A DNA stretch of 64,000 bases, taken from assembly GCF_001507645.1 (NCBI RefSeq), contig NZ_CP013909.1, positions 4,154,001-4,218,000 of the forward strand, read 5' to 3'. This stretch comes from Hymenobacter sedentarius (GTDB lineage Bacteria; Bacteroidota; Bacteroidia; Cytophagales; Hymenobacteraceae). The notes beneath the pieces were generated by a model. It worked only from the letters and a program-made list of their open reading frames with translations. It was not told where the DNA came from and did not search any database. Of this stretch, positions 10,322 to 18,841 are shown piece by piece (the stretch's first letter is position 1; every line of letters begins with the position of its first letter). Both the position numbers and the translations under genes were made by a program.

Positions 10322-10398
10322 CTTCACGCCCCGGAGCGGGGTTGGGCTAAAACATGCCGCCTGCTTCCTCCGTTATGGGCTCTCCCTTTTCCAGCCCA

Positions 10399-11286
10399 AT
10401 GCCTAGCTCCAAACCCACCGTTCTCATTACCGGCGCCACCGGCCAGATTGGCGGCGACACGCTCCGCCGCCTCCGCGCCGACGACACCATAACCTTGGTA
10501 GCAGCCGTGCGCTCCCCGGCCCAGGCAGCGGCCTTCGAGGCGCAGGGCGTTCGCAGCGTGCTGCTCGATTTTGACCGCGAAGAAACCCTGGCGCCCGCTT
10601 TGGCCGGCATCGACCGCGCCTTGCTCGTAACCGGCTACACCGTGGATATGCTGCGCCAGAGCAAGGCTTTTCTCGACCAGGCCCACCTGGCCGGCGTGCG
10701 CCATGTGGTGCACCTGGGTGCCTGCGGCCCCGACGACACCACCGTGGCCCACTGGGCCTGGCACCAACTGGTGGAGCGCTACATCGAGTGGCGCGGCTTC
10801 TCCTTCACCCACCTGCGGCCCGAAACCTTCATGCAAAACCTGCTCAGCTACGGCGGTACCCAGGTGGTGCAGGCGGGCCTCATCCGGCAGTTTGTGGGCG
10901 ATGCCCGCCTGAGCTGGGTCGATGCCGAAGACGTGGCCCTGGCCGCTGCGCAGGCCCTGCTGCACCCCGAGCGCCACGCCGGCTACACCTACCGGCTGGG
11001 CTACGACGCCAAATCCTACCACGAAATCGCGGCCGTCATGGCCGAGGTGCTGGGCAAGCCCTTCCGCTACGAGCCCGTAGCGCCGGAGGTATTTCTGGAA
11101 AACATGCGCGCCGCCGGCGCCGAAATGGCCTACATGCACTGCGTGTACGACCACTACAAGCGCTACGCCGCCCACACCCTGCCGGGTGCCGACGACGTGT
11201 TCGACAACTTTCCCGGCATTGCCGGGCAGGAGCCGGTGCGGTGGCGGCAGTTCATCGAAAAGCACCGCGCCGCCTTCGACTATTAA
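10399..11286 (+). CDS. NmrA-like NAD(P)-binding atypical SDR
   Basis: A Rossmann-fold protein with TGATGQIGG close to the N-terminus, followed by a strand-helix pattern and no classical YxxxK pair, as in NmrA/QOR2-type quinone reductases and sensors. I place the start at the second ATG (10399, MPSSKPTVLITG) because it puts the first beta-strand right at the N-terminus; the frame can also open at 10354. The protein would be about 295 residues and cytoplasmic. It lies about 80 bases after the hydrolase and may be co-transcribed with it. A role in NAD(P)H-dependent quinone reduction or redox sensing is only a family-level guess. Confidence 0.8.
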   Translation: MPSSKPTVLITGATGQIGGDTLRRLRADDTITLVAAVRSPAQAAAFEAQGVRSVLLDFDREETLAPALAGIDRALLVTGYTVDMLRQSKAFLDQAHLAGVRHVVHLGACGPDDTTVAHWAWHQLVERYIEWRGFSFTHLRPETFMQNLLSYGGTQVVQAGLIRQFVGDARLSWVDAEDVALAAAQALLHPERHAGYTYRLGYDAKSYHEIAAVMAEVLGKPFRYEPVAPEVFLENMRAAGAEMAYMHCVYDHYKRYAAHTLPGADDVFDNFPGIAGQEPVRWRQFIEKHRAAFDY

Positions 11287-11308
11287 AAGCAGTTTCGGAG
11301 TCGGTGTA

Positions 11309-11379
11309 CAGTAGCGCGGACTTTTAGTCCGCGAGCCAGTTGGCGCTACGGCCTCGCGGACTAAAAGTCCGCGCTACTG
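11309..11379. repeat. REP-like inverted repeat
   Basis: A long palindrome (CAGTAGCGCGGACTTTTAGT on the left, its complement on the right) pairs 27 bases across a 17-base centre. Each arm also contains the smaller palindrome GCGGACTTTTAGTCCGC. It lies between two convergent genes (stops at 11286 and 11433) and may act as a bidirectional terminator. The family differs from the GAAGCATCTTATC repeats. Confidence 0.8.
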
Positions 11380-11432
11380 CCATACACTCACTCAGAAACC
11401 GCTCTAGCACTGGCCGCCCGAACCAGACCATG

Positions 11433-12083
11433 CTAGACTAAGGCCTGCATAAACTCGTCGGTAAAATCCGGCGCAAAGTGCAGCACATTGGGGAGGTGGG
11501 CAAATTCGGTTTCCTCGTGCGTGGTGGTGAGCACCACAGCGTTCATGCCGGCGTTGTGCGCGGCTTCGGCGCCTTTGGGCACGTCTTCGAACACGATGCA
11601 GCCAACCGGCGCCACGCCCAGCTGCGCGGCGGCTTTGAGGAAGGTTTCGGGGTTGGGCTTGCTCAGGACCACGTCATCGGCGCTGACAATGGTTTGGAAG
11701 TAGTGCCGGATGTTCAGGTTATCGAGCACGAAGTCGATGTTGAACGGGATAGCAGCTGAGCCGATGGCCATGGGTATGCCCCGTTGGTGGGCCGCTTCCA
11801 GAAACGCGGGCAGGCCCGGCAGCAGCTGCAGGTGCGGCAGAAACTCCTGCTGGTAGCGCCGCTCCTTTTCGAGGGAGAGTCGGTCCATTTCGGCCGCGCT
11901 AAACCGGTCGGGGCCAAACATGCGCACCAGTACCTCCTGGTTTTTGCCGTACATCTGCGGCTTCACTTCATCCCAGGTAAACTGGCCGCCCAGGTCGTAA
12001 TTGAACAGGTATTGCCAGGCGCGGGTGTGGTATTCCATGTCGTGAATCATGGTACCGTTGAGGTCGAAAACAAAGGCTTTCAT
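11433..12083 (-). CDS. HAD-superfamily phosphatase, beta-phosphoglucomutase-like, 216 aa
   Basis: A single-domain HAD hydrolase with an alpha-helical C1 cap. Motif I is FDLNGTM at residues 6-12, motif II is the Ser in AIGSAAI, motif III is Lys in LSKPNPETF, and motif IV is VFEDVPKG. These match the beta-phosphoglucomutase/sugar-phosphatase group. The second Asp of the usual DxD in motif I is replaced by Asn, which removes the general acid/base and could change or weaken activity. The ATG at 12083 puts motif I at the N-terminus as expected. Substrate unknown. Confidence 0.85.
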   Translation of the reverse strand: MKAFVFDLNGTMIHDMEYHTRAWQYLFNYDLGGQFTWDEVKPQMYGKNQEVLVRMFGPDRFSAAEMDRLSLEKERRYQQEFLPHLQLLPGLPAFLEAAHQRGIPMAIGSAAIPFNIDFVLDNLNIRHYFQTIVSADDVVLSKPNPETFLKAAAQLGVAPVGCIVFEDVPKGAEAAHNAGMNAVVLTTTHEETEFAHLPNVLHFAPDFTDEFMQALV

Positions 12084-12216
12084 AGAAACATTGAGCTAAG
12101 CGAAACCGGGGCAATCCGGGCAGTTGCGTAGGGCAAAGCTCGCGCTTTTCCGTGGCGGTAGGCTCAAGTCGGGCGCAGGGCCAGCTCAATTTCTGCTCCT
12201 TCCTTTAGCTTTCGAC

Positions 12217-12699
12217 ATGAAACCAAGAATCGAGCAACTGGCCGAAAAGAAATTAATTGGCAAGCGCATGACCATGTCATTGGCGCAGAATAAAACGCGC
12301 GAGCTGTGGCAAAGCTTCATGCCCCGGCGCCGGGAAATTCTTAATCCACTGGGCCCCGAGTTCTACTCTATGCAACTTTATGGCCCGGGGTATTTCCAGG
12401 ATTTTAGCCCAATTACCGAATTTGAGAAATGGGCTACGGTGGCGGTAACGGACTTTGACAACGTGCCGCAGGGCATGGAAACCATCACGCTGCCCGGCGG
12501 CCTCTATGCCGTATTCCTACACCGCGCCGACGACAGCACCCCCGACCAAACGTTTCGGTACATCTTCGAAACCTGGCTGCCTGCCTCGGGCTACTTGCTA
12601 GACGACCGGCCCCACTTCGAACTGCTGGGAGAAAAGTATAAGAACAACGCCCCCGAATCAGAAGAGGAAATCTGGATACCTATTAAGGCCAGGACTTAG
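12217..12699 (+). CDS. GyrI-like small-molecule-binding domain protein, 160 aa
   Basis: The sequence has the pattern of the stand-alone GyrI-like/AraC effector-binding domain: FYSMQLYGPGYF, a central GMETITLPGGLYAVFLHRA strand and a C-terminal IFETWLPASGYLLDDRPHFELL segment. Members bind hydrophobic ligands or act as inhibitors such as SbmC. I chose the ATG at 12217 over the upstream ATG at 12124 because the extra residues are out of character and overlap the upstream region of the divergent HAD gene. No regulator domain is attached. Confidence 0.8.
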   Translation: MKPRIEQLAEKKLIGKRMTMSLAQNKTRELWQSFMPRRREILNPLGPEFYSMQLYGPGYFQDFSPITEFEKWATVAVTDFDNVPQGMETITLPGGLYAVFLHRADDSTPDQTFRYIFETWLPASGYLLDDRPHFELLGEKYKNNAPESEEEIWIPIKART

Positions 12700-12730
12700 C
12701 CTTTAGCAGGGAAATAGGCTGAAATCGCCT

Positions 12731-12898
12731 GTCATGTCGCGCCTCTTGTCATGCAGAGCGCAGCGAAGCATCTTATCACTCCTCAACGGGTCGTGCAAGG
12801 GTGACAAGATGCTTCGCTGCGCTCTGCATGACGGACGATTGGATTGCAACTGGGGTAAAGATGCTACGCTCTGCATGACAAGAGGCGCGGCAGGACGT
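12731..12898. repeat. REP-like composite palindrome
   Basis: It contains the arms TCATGCAGAGCGCAGCGAAG (from 12749) and GATGCTTCGCTGCGCTCTGC (to about 12832), then a third half-copy ending near 12890. An outer inverted pair, CGCGCCTCTTGTCATGCAG with its complement, bounds the whole. It lies between convergent genes (12699 and 12921). Confidence 0.75.
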
Positions 12899-12920
12899 AC
12901 CGTTCTGGCCCAACCACCCT

Positions 12921-15900
12921 TTACAAATACACCCGGAACGTGGTACCCTCCCCTACTTCGCTCTCCACCTCCACATGGCCGCCGTTGCTCTGCACGATGC
13001 GGTTGACGAGGTAGAGGCCCACGCCGGTACCTTCGGTGTGGTCGTGGAAGCGACGGAAGAGGTGAAACAGCTCGCCGCGGTGCCGCTGCACGTCGAAGCC
13101 CAGGCCGTTGTCTTCCACCATGAGCACGGGCCGGTCCTCCTGCACCCACATGGAGAGGTGCACGCGGCAGCGCCGGGCGGGGTCGGCGTATTTCAGCGAG
13201 TTGCTGAGCAGGTTGAGCACGATGGTGCGCAGGTTGGCGCGGGCGTAGGACAGCGTGGGCCGGGCCGAGAAGTCGGTGGTGATGCGCGCCCGGGCCGCCT
13301 GCACCTGGGGCTGCAGGGTTTGGAGCACCTCCTGGGTCAACTCGTCCATGAGCACGGTTTCGGCGGCCAGCTCCGGGAGTCGCTGCACCTGCCCCACCAC
13401 GGCCAGGTCGTCGATGGTGGTGCCCAGCTGGCGCAGGGCATCTTCCACCATGGGTTCGAGCAGGTCCTTTTCCTCGGGGTCCTGGAACACGGTGGACCGC
13501 CGCAACTCCTCGAACAGGCCCGCCAGGTTGTTGACGGGCTGCTTGAGGTCGTGGCTGGCCGCGTACACGAAGTTGTCCAGGTCCTGGTTGGTGCGGGTCA
13601 GCTGCAGGTTGGCCTGGGCCAGCTCTTGGTTGCGGGCGCTCACGGCCAGGTGGGCGGCGGTCATTTCCTCGTTGGCGCGGGCCAACAGCTGGCGGGCCGC
13701 CACTTGCTCGCTTACGTCGGTGGCCACGGCAGCTATGCCCGTAATCTGGCCGTTGCTGTCGCGCAGGGGCTGGTACACGAAGTTCGCGTATACGGTTTCG
13801 AGCCGGCCGTGGCGCGGCAGTTCCACGGCTTGCCCTTGGGCCACATACGCCTGCCCCGTGGTCAGCACGTCTTGCAGCAGCAGGTCAAAGCCTTGGCCGC
13901 GCAGCTCGAACATGCCGTCCATCAGCGGCTTGCCGAGTACTTCTTCCAGCGTGTGGCCCCATATGGCGCACATGCCGGGGTTGGCCAGCTCCACCACCAG
14001 TTCGGGCCCGCGGAGCACCGCAATGGCCACCGGGGCTTGCTCAAACAGCGCCTGCAGCTGGGCGTCGCGCTGCTGCATTTCTTCCTGTAGCACGGCGGCC
14101 TGCTGGCGGGCCAGTACCTGCTCGGTCACGTCGAAGGCGAAAATGGACACGCCCACCACGGCGCCGCCGTCGTGGTACGCCTGGTAGGTGAACGTGAAGT
14201 AGACCTCGGGCAGCAGGTTGCCCGCGGTATCGCGCACCTGCAAAGGCAGTTCGGTGCCAAAAAACGCCTCGCCGGTGGTGTACACCTGGTCGAGTAGGCC
14301 CAGGAAGCCAAAGTCCACCGTCTCGGGCAAGGCCTCGGCCAGCGGCCGGCCCAGCAGCGGCCGGCCCGGAAACAGGGCCTGGTAGCCCGGGTTCACGTAA
14401 TCGAACCGGTGCTCGGGGCCGCGCAGGATGGCCACGCTGGCCGGCGTTTGCTCAAACACCTGGTAAAGGGTTTCGCGCTGCTGCACCAGCTGCTTCGAGG
14501 CTTCGAGGGTGGCGGCTTGCAGGGCATCGGCGCGCCGGCGCGCCTGCACCTGCTCCGTTACCTCAAAGGCAAACACGAGCACGCCGTCGATGCGCCCGGT
14601 TTCGTCGTAGCGGGCCTGCTGGATGTAGTTAAAGTACCGGTCTTCCAGCACCCCGTCTTCGGGCCGGGCAATGGGAATGAGAATGCCGTTTTCCTCGTTG
14701 GTGAGGCCCGTTTCGAACACGCGCTGAAGGGTGCGGTGCACTTCGTGGCCCTCGATTTCGGGCAGGGCCGCCAGAATCGGCCGGCCCAGCAGCTGCCGGC
14801 CCGGAAACAGCGCCTGGTAGCCCGGGTTCACCAGCTCATACACCAGCTCGGGGCCGTCGAGAATGCAGATAGCGGCCGGCGCCTGCATAAAGAACCGCTC
14901 CAGCCGGGCGCGCTGGCGCTCGGCGTCGGTCTGGGCGCGCAGCAGGCGGGCGGTGCGGTCGGCCACCCGCACCTCCAGCTCCTGGTTCAGCTCGTTGAGC
15001 CGGAGTTGCGCCCGAAACAGGTCGTCGTTGCTGGACCGAATTTCCTCGTTGGCCGCCTGCAGCTCTTCGTTGGCGGCGGCCAGCTCTTCGTTTAGCTCGG
15101 CGCTTTGCCGCTCGGTGGTGGCCAGCTGCTGCCGGGCCTGCACCTGCGGCGTCACCTCAAAGGCAAACACAATAATGCCGTCGATGGCGCCGCTGGTGTC
15201 GTACCGGGCCTGGTAGCTGAAGTTGTAATACCGATTTTCCAGCTCCGAATTGCCCGCATTGGCGTGGTCGAGCTGGATGAGCATCTCGTTGGCCCGAAAG
15301 GTCTGGCCGGTCCGGTACACCTCGTCGAGCAGGCCAAAAATGGGCTGCCCCGCCAGTTCGGGCATGGCCTCGCGAACGGGCCGGCCCAGCAGCGGCCGGT
15401 TGCCCACCAGCTGCTGGTAGAGCGGGTTGGCCAGCTCAAACACGTGCTCGGGGCCCGCGAAGATGCAAATCATGGCCGGCGCCTGCATAAAGGTCTCGTG
15501 CAGGGCGGCGCGCTGGCGTTCGGCTTCGGCCAGGGCGGCGCGCTCGCGGGCCTGGCTTTCGCGCAGGGCCAACTCCACGGCCGTGCGGGTATGGTGGGCC
15601 GTGTCGCTGAAGCTTACCAGCAGCCCCCGCCCCACCCGCCGGGCCGACAGCCGGAAGTAGTTGTCGAGACCGTCGCCCTGGTAGTTGATGTCCATCCGCG
15701 TCGGCGCGTCGGATTCGAAGGCCTCGCGGTGAAAGGCAAAAACGCCGGTCGCGACGGTGTGTGGGTAGTACTCCAGGTACGTGCCGGCCGGCCGGGCCGG
15801 CTGCTGCAGCATGCGCTGGGCGGTGGGGTTAAAGTAATCGATGGTGAAATCGACGATTTCGCCGCTGGCCGCCCGCACGGGCGAGTAGAGCGCCACGCCC

Positions 15901-15995
15901 TGCAGCGAGGTATCCAGCAAGCCCTCCAGTAAGTCGCCAAGCGGAAAAGCGTCGCGGAGTTCGGCGGGGATAGACGCGGAGGCAGAATCGGGCAT
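12921..15995 (-). CDS. Multi-PAS sensor histidine kinase, about 1024 aa
   Basis: A cytoplasmic-looking sensor kinase without a membrane segment. In order: about five PAS domains (roughly residues 25-130, 165-290, 360-485, 510-630, 645-760), a Glu/Gln-rich coiled coil around 310-360, a second coiled coil, then a HisKA domain with the phospho-acceptor His in AASHDLKQPVNNL and a HATPase_c domain with DNGLGFD and GTGVGLYLVNRIV near the C-terminus. PAS 2-5 share NP(G/L)YQ(A/Q)L and LLGRP motifs, so they arose by duplication. The start is set at the ATG at 15995 because residues before it in the longer frame (opening at 16190) lie in hairpin-containing sequence and look non-coding. No response regulator is adjacent. 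Confidence 0.85.
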   Translation of the reverse strand: MPDSASASIPAELRDAFPLGDLLEGLLDTSLQGVALYSPVRAASGEIVDFTIDYFNPTAQRMLQQPARPAGTYLEYYPHTVATGVFAFHREAFESDAPTRMDINYQGDGLDNYFRLSARRVGRGLLVSFSDTAHHTRTAVELALRESQARERAALAEAERQRAALHETFMQAPAMICIFAGPEHVFELANPLYQQLVGNRPLLGRPVREAMPELAGQPIFGLLDEVYRTGQTFRANEMLIQLDHANAGNSELENRYYNFSYQARYDTSGAIDGIIVFAFEVTPQVQARQQLATTERQSAELNEELAAANEELQAANEEIRSSNDDLFRAQLRLNELNQELEVRVADRTARLLRAQTDAERQRARLERFFMQAPAAICILDGPELVYELVNPGYQALFPGRQLLGRPILAALPEIEGHEVHRTLQRVFETGLTNEENGILIPIARPEDGVLEDRYFNYIQQARYDETGRIDGVLVFAFEVTEQVQARRRADALQAATLEASKQLVQQRETLYQVFEQTPASVAILRGPEHRFDYVNPGYQALFPGRPLLGRPLAEALPETVDFGFLGLLDQVYTTGEAFFGTELPLQVRDTAGNLLPEVYFTFTYQAYHDGGAVVGVSIFAFDVTEQVLARQQAAVLQEEMQQRDAQLQALFEQAPVAIAVLRGPELVVELANPGMCAIWGHTLEEVLGKPLMDGMFELRGQGFDLLLQDVLTTGQAYVAQGQAVELPRHGRLETVYANFVYQPLRDSNGQITGIAAVATDVSEQVAARQLLARANEEMTAAHLAVSARNQELAQANLQLTRTNQDLDNFVYAASHDLKQPVNNLAGLFEELRRSTVFQDPEEKDLLEPMVEDALRQLGTTIDDLAVVGQVQRLPELAAETVLMDELTQEVLQTLQPQVQAARARITTDFSARPTLSYARANLRTIVLNLLSNSLKYADPARRCRVHLSMWVQEDRPVLMVEDNGLGFDVQRHRGELFHLFRRFHDHTEGTGVGLYLVNRIVQSNGGHVEVESEVGEGTTFRVYL

Positions 15996-16148
15996 GCGGC
16001 GAAGGTAAACACAACCGGAATGTTGAGCTGATTCATACGCAGAACTGGCGGCTTCGATGGCGGGAACCTGCTGAAAGCAAGTCTGCTTCAATTTTAGCCC
16101 AGGCCCCCTTCCGGCGCTGCGTTCAGAGAGCGGCCCGCCCGGAACGCA

Positions 16149-16181
16149 CACGCCCCCGCTGCGGGCCGCAACGGGGGCGTG
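16149..16181 (-). terminator. GC-rich hairpin downstream of the tail-specific protease
   Basis: A 10-bp stem (CACGCCCCCG with CGGGGGCGTG) surrounds a 13-base loop, 30 bases past the stop of the minus-strand protease gene and before the histidine kinase start. No T run follows it on the minus strand. Confidence 0.45.
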
Positions 16182-16210
16182 GGTATCCAAGTTGAGCTTA
16201 AACCGACGGC

Positions 16211-18340
16211 TTACTTCAGCTCGTCGCCAATTACGGCGACGGCTTCGGCCAGGGCCGCGTCTTTGCGCAGGGGCTTGAGGAAACGGGCGGCCCGCTTGGA
16301 AGCCGTCGAGTCGGAGCCAGCTACGCTGGCATCGGCCGTCAGTTGGGCTACGTCCAGAGAAGGCAGGGCATTTTGCGCGGCCGTCTGCTGCTTGTTGGCG
16401 TCGCGCACCTGCTGCTGGGTGGCGCGGTAGGCGGCCAGGTTCAGCGAGAGGTTGGTTTGTTTGCGGCGGATGGTGGCGCGCTGGGTAGCATCGGTAATCA
16501 GGCGGAAGCCGGGGCTGGCCGCTACCCGGGCCGCACTGGCGGCGCGCAGCTTATCAATGGCCGGCACCGTGTTGCTGGGCTGGTAGGCGGCGGGCGAAAT
16601 CTCATCCCACAGCAAGGGGTACTCTGACTCCTGCTCGCCCTTGGCAAACGAGGTGAGGGCATCGGGCAGGGTAATGTCCGGCACCACGCCTTTGAACTGT
16701 GTGGAGCCGCCATTCACCCGGTAAAACTTCTGGATGGTGAGCTTGAGCGAGCCTAGGGGCTTCAGGGCCTTGGCCTCGGGCGACACCGCGTTGTCGAGGT
16801 CAATAAGCTGCTGCACGGTGCCCTTGCCGTAGGTGGTGCTGCCCACGATGATGGCGCGGCGGTAGTCCTGCATAGCGGCGGCCAGAATCTCCGATGCCGA
16901 AGCGCTGTACTTGTTCACCATCACCACGAGCGGGCCGGCGTACTGCACCTGGGGGTCTTTGTCGTCGAGGGCGGTGGGGCGGCCGCGGCCGGCTTTCACC
17001 TGCACCATGGGGCCGCTGGGCACGAAAAGGCCACCCATTTCCACGGCGTCCTGCAGCGAGCCGCCGCCGTTGTAGCGCAGGTCGAGAATCACGCCGGCCA
17101 CGTTTTCCTTGCTCAGCTTGGCCAGCTCCGTTTTCACGTCAGCGGCGCTGCTGCGGCCCCCTTTGCCGCCAAAGTCGGCATAGAAGCCCGGCAGGTGAAT
17201 GTAGCCGTAGTTTTTGCCCCCCTGCTTGATGATGGCCGACTGCGCGTAGGTTTCCTCAATCACCACCACGTCGCGGATGATGGGGATGACCACGACGGCG
17301 CCGTCGGGCTTGCGCACCGTCAGGCGCACTTCGGTGCCCTTGGGGCCGCGAATCAGCTTCACGGCTTTCTCAAAGCGCATGCCTTCCACGCTCACGGGCT
17401 CGGCCGCGCCTTGGGCCACGCGCAGGATGATATCGCCCACCTTCAGCTCGCCCTGCCGGAACGAGGCCGACCCGGCCACAATGTCGGTTACCTTGAGGTG
17501 GCCTTCGTCTTCCTGCAGCTGCGCGCCGGTGCCTTCCAACCGGCCCGACATCGCAATGTCGAAGTTGTCGCGGGCAATGGGCGCAAAGTATTCGGTGTGC
17601 GGGTCGTAGGTGTTGGCAATGACGTTGGCAAACTCGGCCAGGTGGTCGTTGTCGTCGTTTTGCAGCTGGTCGGCGAAGTATTCGTCATAGTACTTCAGCA
17701 CGCGCTTGCGGGCGGCGGCCTCTAGCTCGGCCGGCGTGCGCTGCCGCTCCGACGTTACGGCAGGTGAGGTGCCCGGCGTAGCGGCCGCCAGCGGCTTGTC
17801 TTTCTTGCGGGCTTCCTCGTCCATCAGCTCCGAGAGCTGGGCCAGGGTCTGGTACTTCAGCAGCTTGCGCCACTTTTCGCGCTGGACTGCGGCGGTGGGC
17901 GCGAAGGCTGCTTTATCGGGGCTGGTTTCCAGGCTTTCCTGCACCGTGAAGTCGAAGGGCTTGGCCAGAATCTGGCGGTACAGCGCCTGAATTTCCAGGG
18001 TGCGCTTGCTCAGCAGCTTGCTAGTCACGTCCAGAAACTCGTGGGTGCCGCCCTTCAGCTCGTCGTCAATCTTGGTTTGGTACTGCCGCAGCTGGGCCAC
18101 TTCGGGAGCCAGAAGCAGCTGCTTGTTCACGTCTACCCGCTTGAGGTAAAGGTCGAACACGCGCTGCGAGAACTGGTCGTCGAGCTTTTCGGGCTGGTAG
18201 TGAAGCACGCCCAGGCCCTGCAGCATGGTGCCCAGCACCACCTGGTCGCGCGGCGGCGTGCCCTGGTAAACGGAATAAGAGGCCAGCCCAACCAAGGCCA
18301 GCGTCGACAACAATCCTACTTTCAAACGGGAAGCTTGCAT
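16211..18340 (-). CDS. prc: Tail-specific (C-terminal processing) protease Prc, S41 family
   Basis: About 709 residues with an N-terminal signal anchor (LLSTLALVGLASYSVY). An N-terminal helical region extends to about residue 230. A PDZ domain follows with VKLIRGPKGTEVRLTVRK, and the S41 catalytic core has NKYSASASEILAAAMQ (nucleophile Ser near 478) and TTYGKGTVQQL (general base Lys near 503). The C-terminal DUF3340-like helical domain contains a QTNLSLNLAAYRATQQQ segment. Prc enzymes cut C-terminal tails of periplasmic substrates and tune murein hydrolases. The start is set at the ATG at 18340, which brings the anchor close to the N-terminus; the frame can extend to 18376. Confidence 0.92.
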   Translation of the reverse strand: MQASRLKVGLLSTLALVGLASYSVYQGTPPRDQVVLGTMLQGLGVLHYQPEKLDDQFSQRVFDLYLKRVDVNKQLLLAPEVAQLRQYQTKIDDELKGGTHEFLDVTSKLLSKRTLEIQALYRQILAKPFDFTVQESLETSPDKAAFAPTAAVQREKWRKLLKYQTLAQLSELMDEEARKKDKPLAAATPGTSPAVTSERQRTPAELEAAARKRVLKYYDEYFADQLQNDDNDHLAEFANVIANTYDPHTEYFAPIARDNFDIAMSGRLEGTGAQLQEDEGHLKVTDIVAGSASFRQGELKVGDIILRVAQGAAEPVSVEGMRFEKAVKLIRGPKGTEVRLTVRKPDGAVVVIPIIRDVVVIEETYAQSAIIKQGGKNYGYIHLPGFYADFGGKGGRSSAADVKTELAKLSKENVAGVILDLRYNGGGSLQDAVEMGGLFVPSGPMVQVKAGRGRPTALDDKDPQVQYAGPLVVMVNKYSASASEILAAAMQDYRRAIIVGSTTYGKGTVQQLIDLDNAVSPEAKALKPLGSLKLTIQKFYRVNGGSTQFKGVVPDITLPDALTSFAKGEQESEYPLLWDEISPAAYQPSNTVPAIDKLRAASAARVAASPGFRLITDATQRATIRRKQTNLSLNLAAYRATQQQVRDANKQQTAAQNALPSLDVAQLTADASVAGSDSTASKRAARFLKPLRKDAALAEAVAVIGDELK

Positions 18341-18655
18341 GCGAAGAAGAATTTCAGAGCGAGAAAAACAGAGCACCGGCCTGGGGCCGCGCTACGTGAA
18401 TGAGCTACTTTGAGGGCAAAAGGTGACAGCGACGGTGCTACAATCGCACCAAGTATGCCATTAAAGTCAAAACCCTACCAATAAGGTTGCGAAAAGTACC
18501 CATTCACAATCTTAAATCCACCACGTCTTATCGACAAGCAGTGCAATTCCGGCTTGGCAGGGTGGCACCACGCTAGAAGCATATTTAAATAAACAATAAA
18601 TGAAAGGCAGAAATTCCTGAAGGAGGGTTGCGTTGGGCTGGAAGAAACGCGCCCC

Positions 18656-18826
18656 GTGGAACCTCACCCCCGGCCCCTCTCCAAAAGAGAGGGGTGCCAC
18701 GGCACAAGAATCAGCTAAATTTTGAATAGAAAAGTCCCCGCTCACTTGAGCCAGGGCGTTTTCTGTTTGATTGAATAACGTCCGGCTTCCCTCTCTTTTG
18801 GAGAGGGGCCGGGGGTGAGGTTCCAC
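18656..18826. repeat. MITE-like element, copy B
   Basis: The 171-bp unit has the same inverted ends as the copy at 8134-8295 (GTGGAACCTCACCCCCGGCC and its complement). The first 50 bases are nearly identical between the copies, while the centre differs and carries an imperfect GC-rich hairpin. It lies just beyond the 3' end of the DNA polymerase IV gene. The rest of the gap 18341-18841 holds the upstream region of the protease and nothing else I can name. Confidence 0.8.
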
Positions 18827-18841
18827 GGCAGCACTCCTCTC

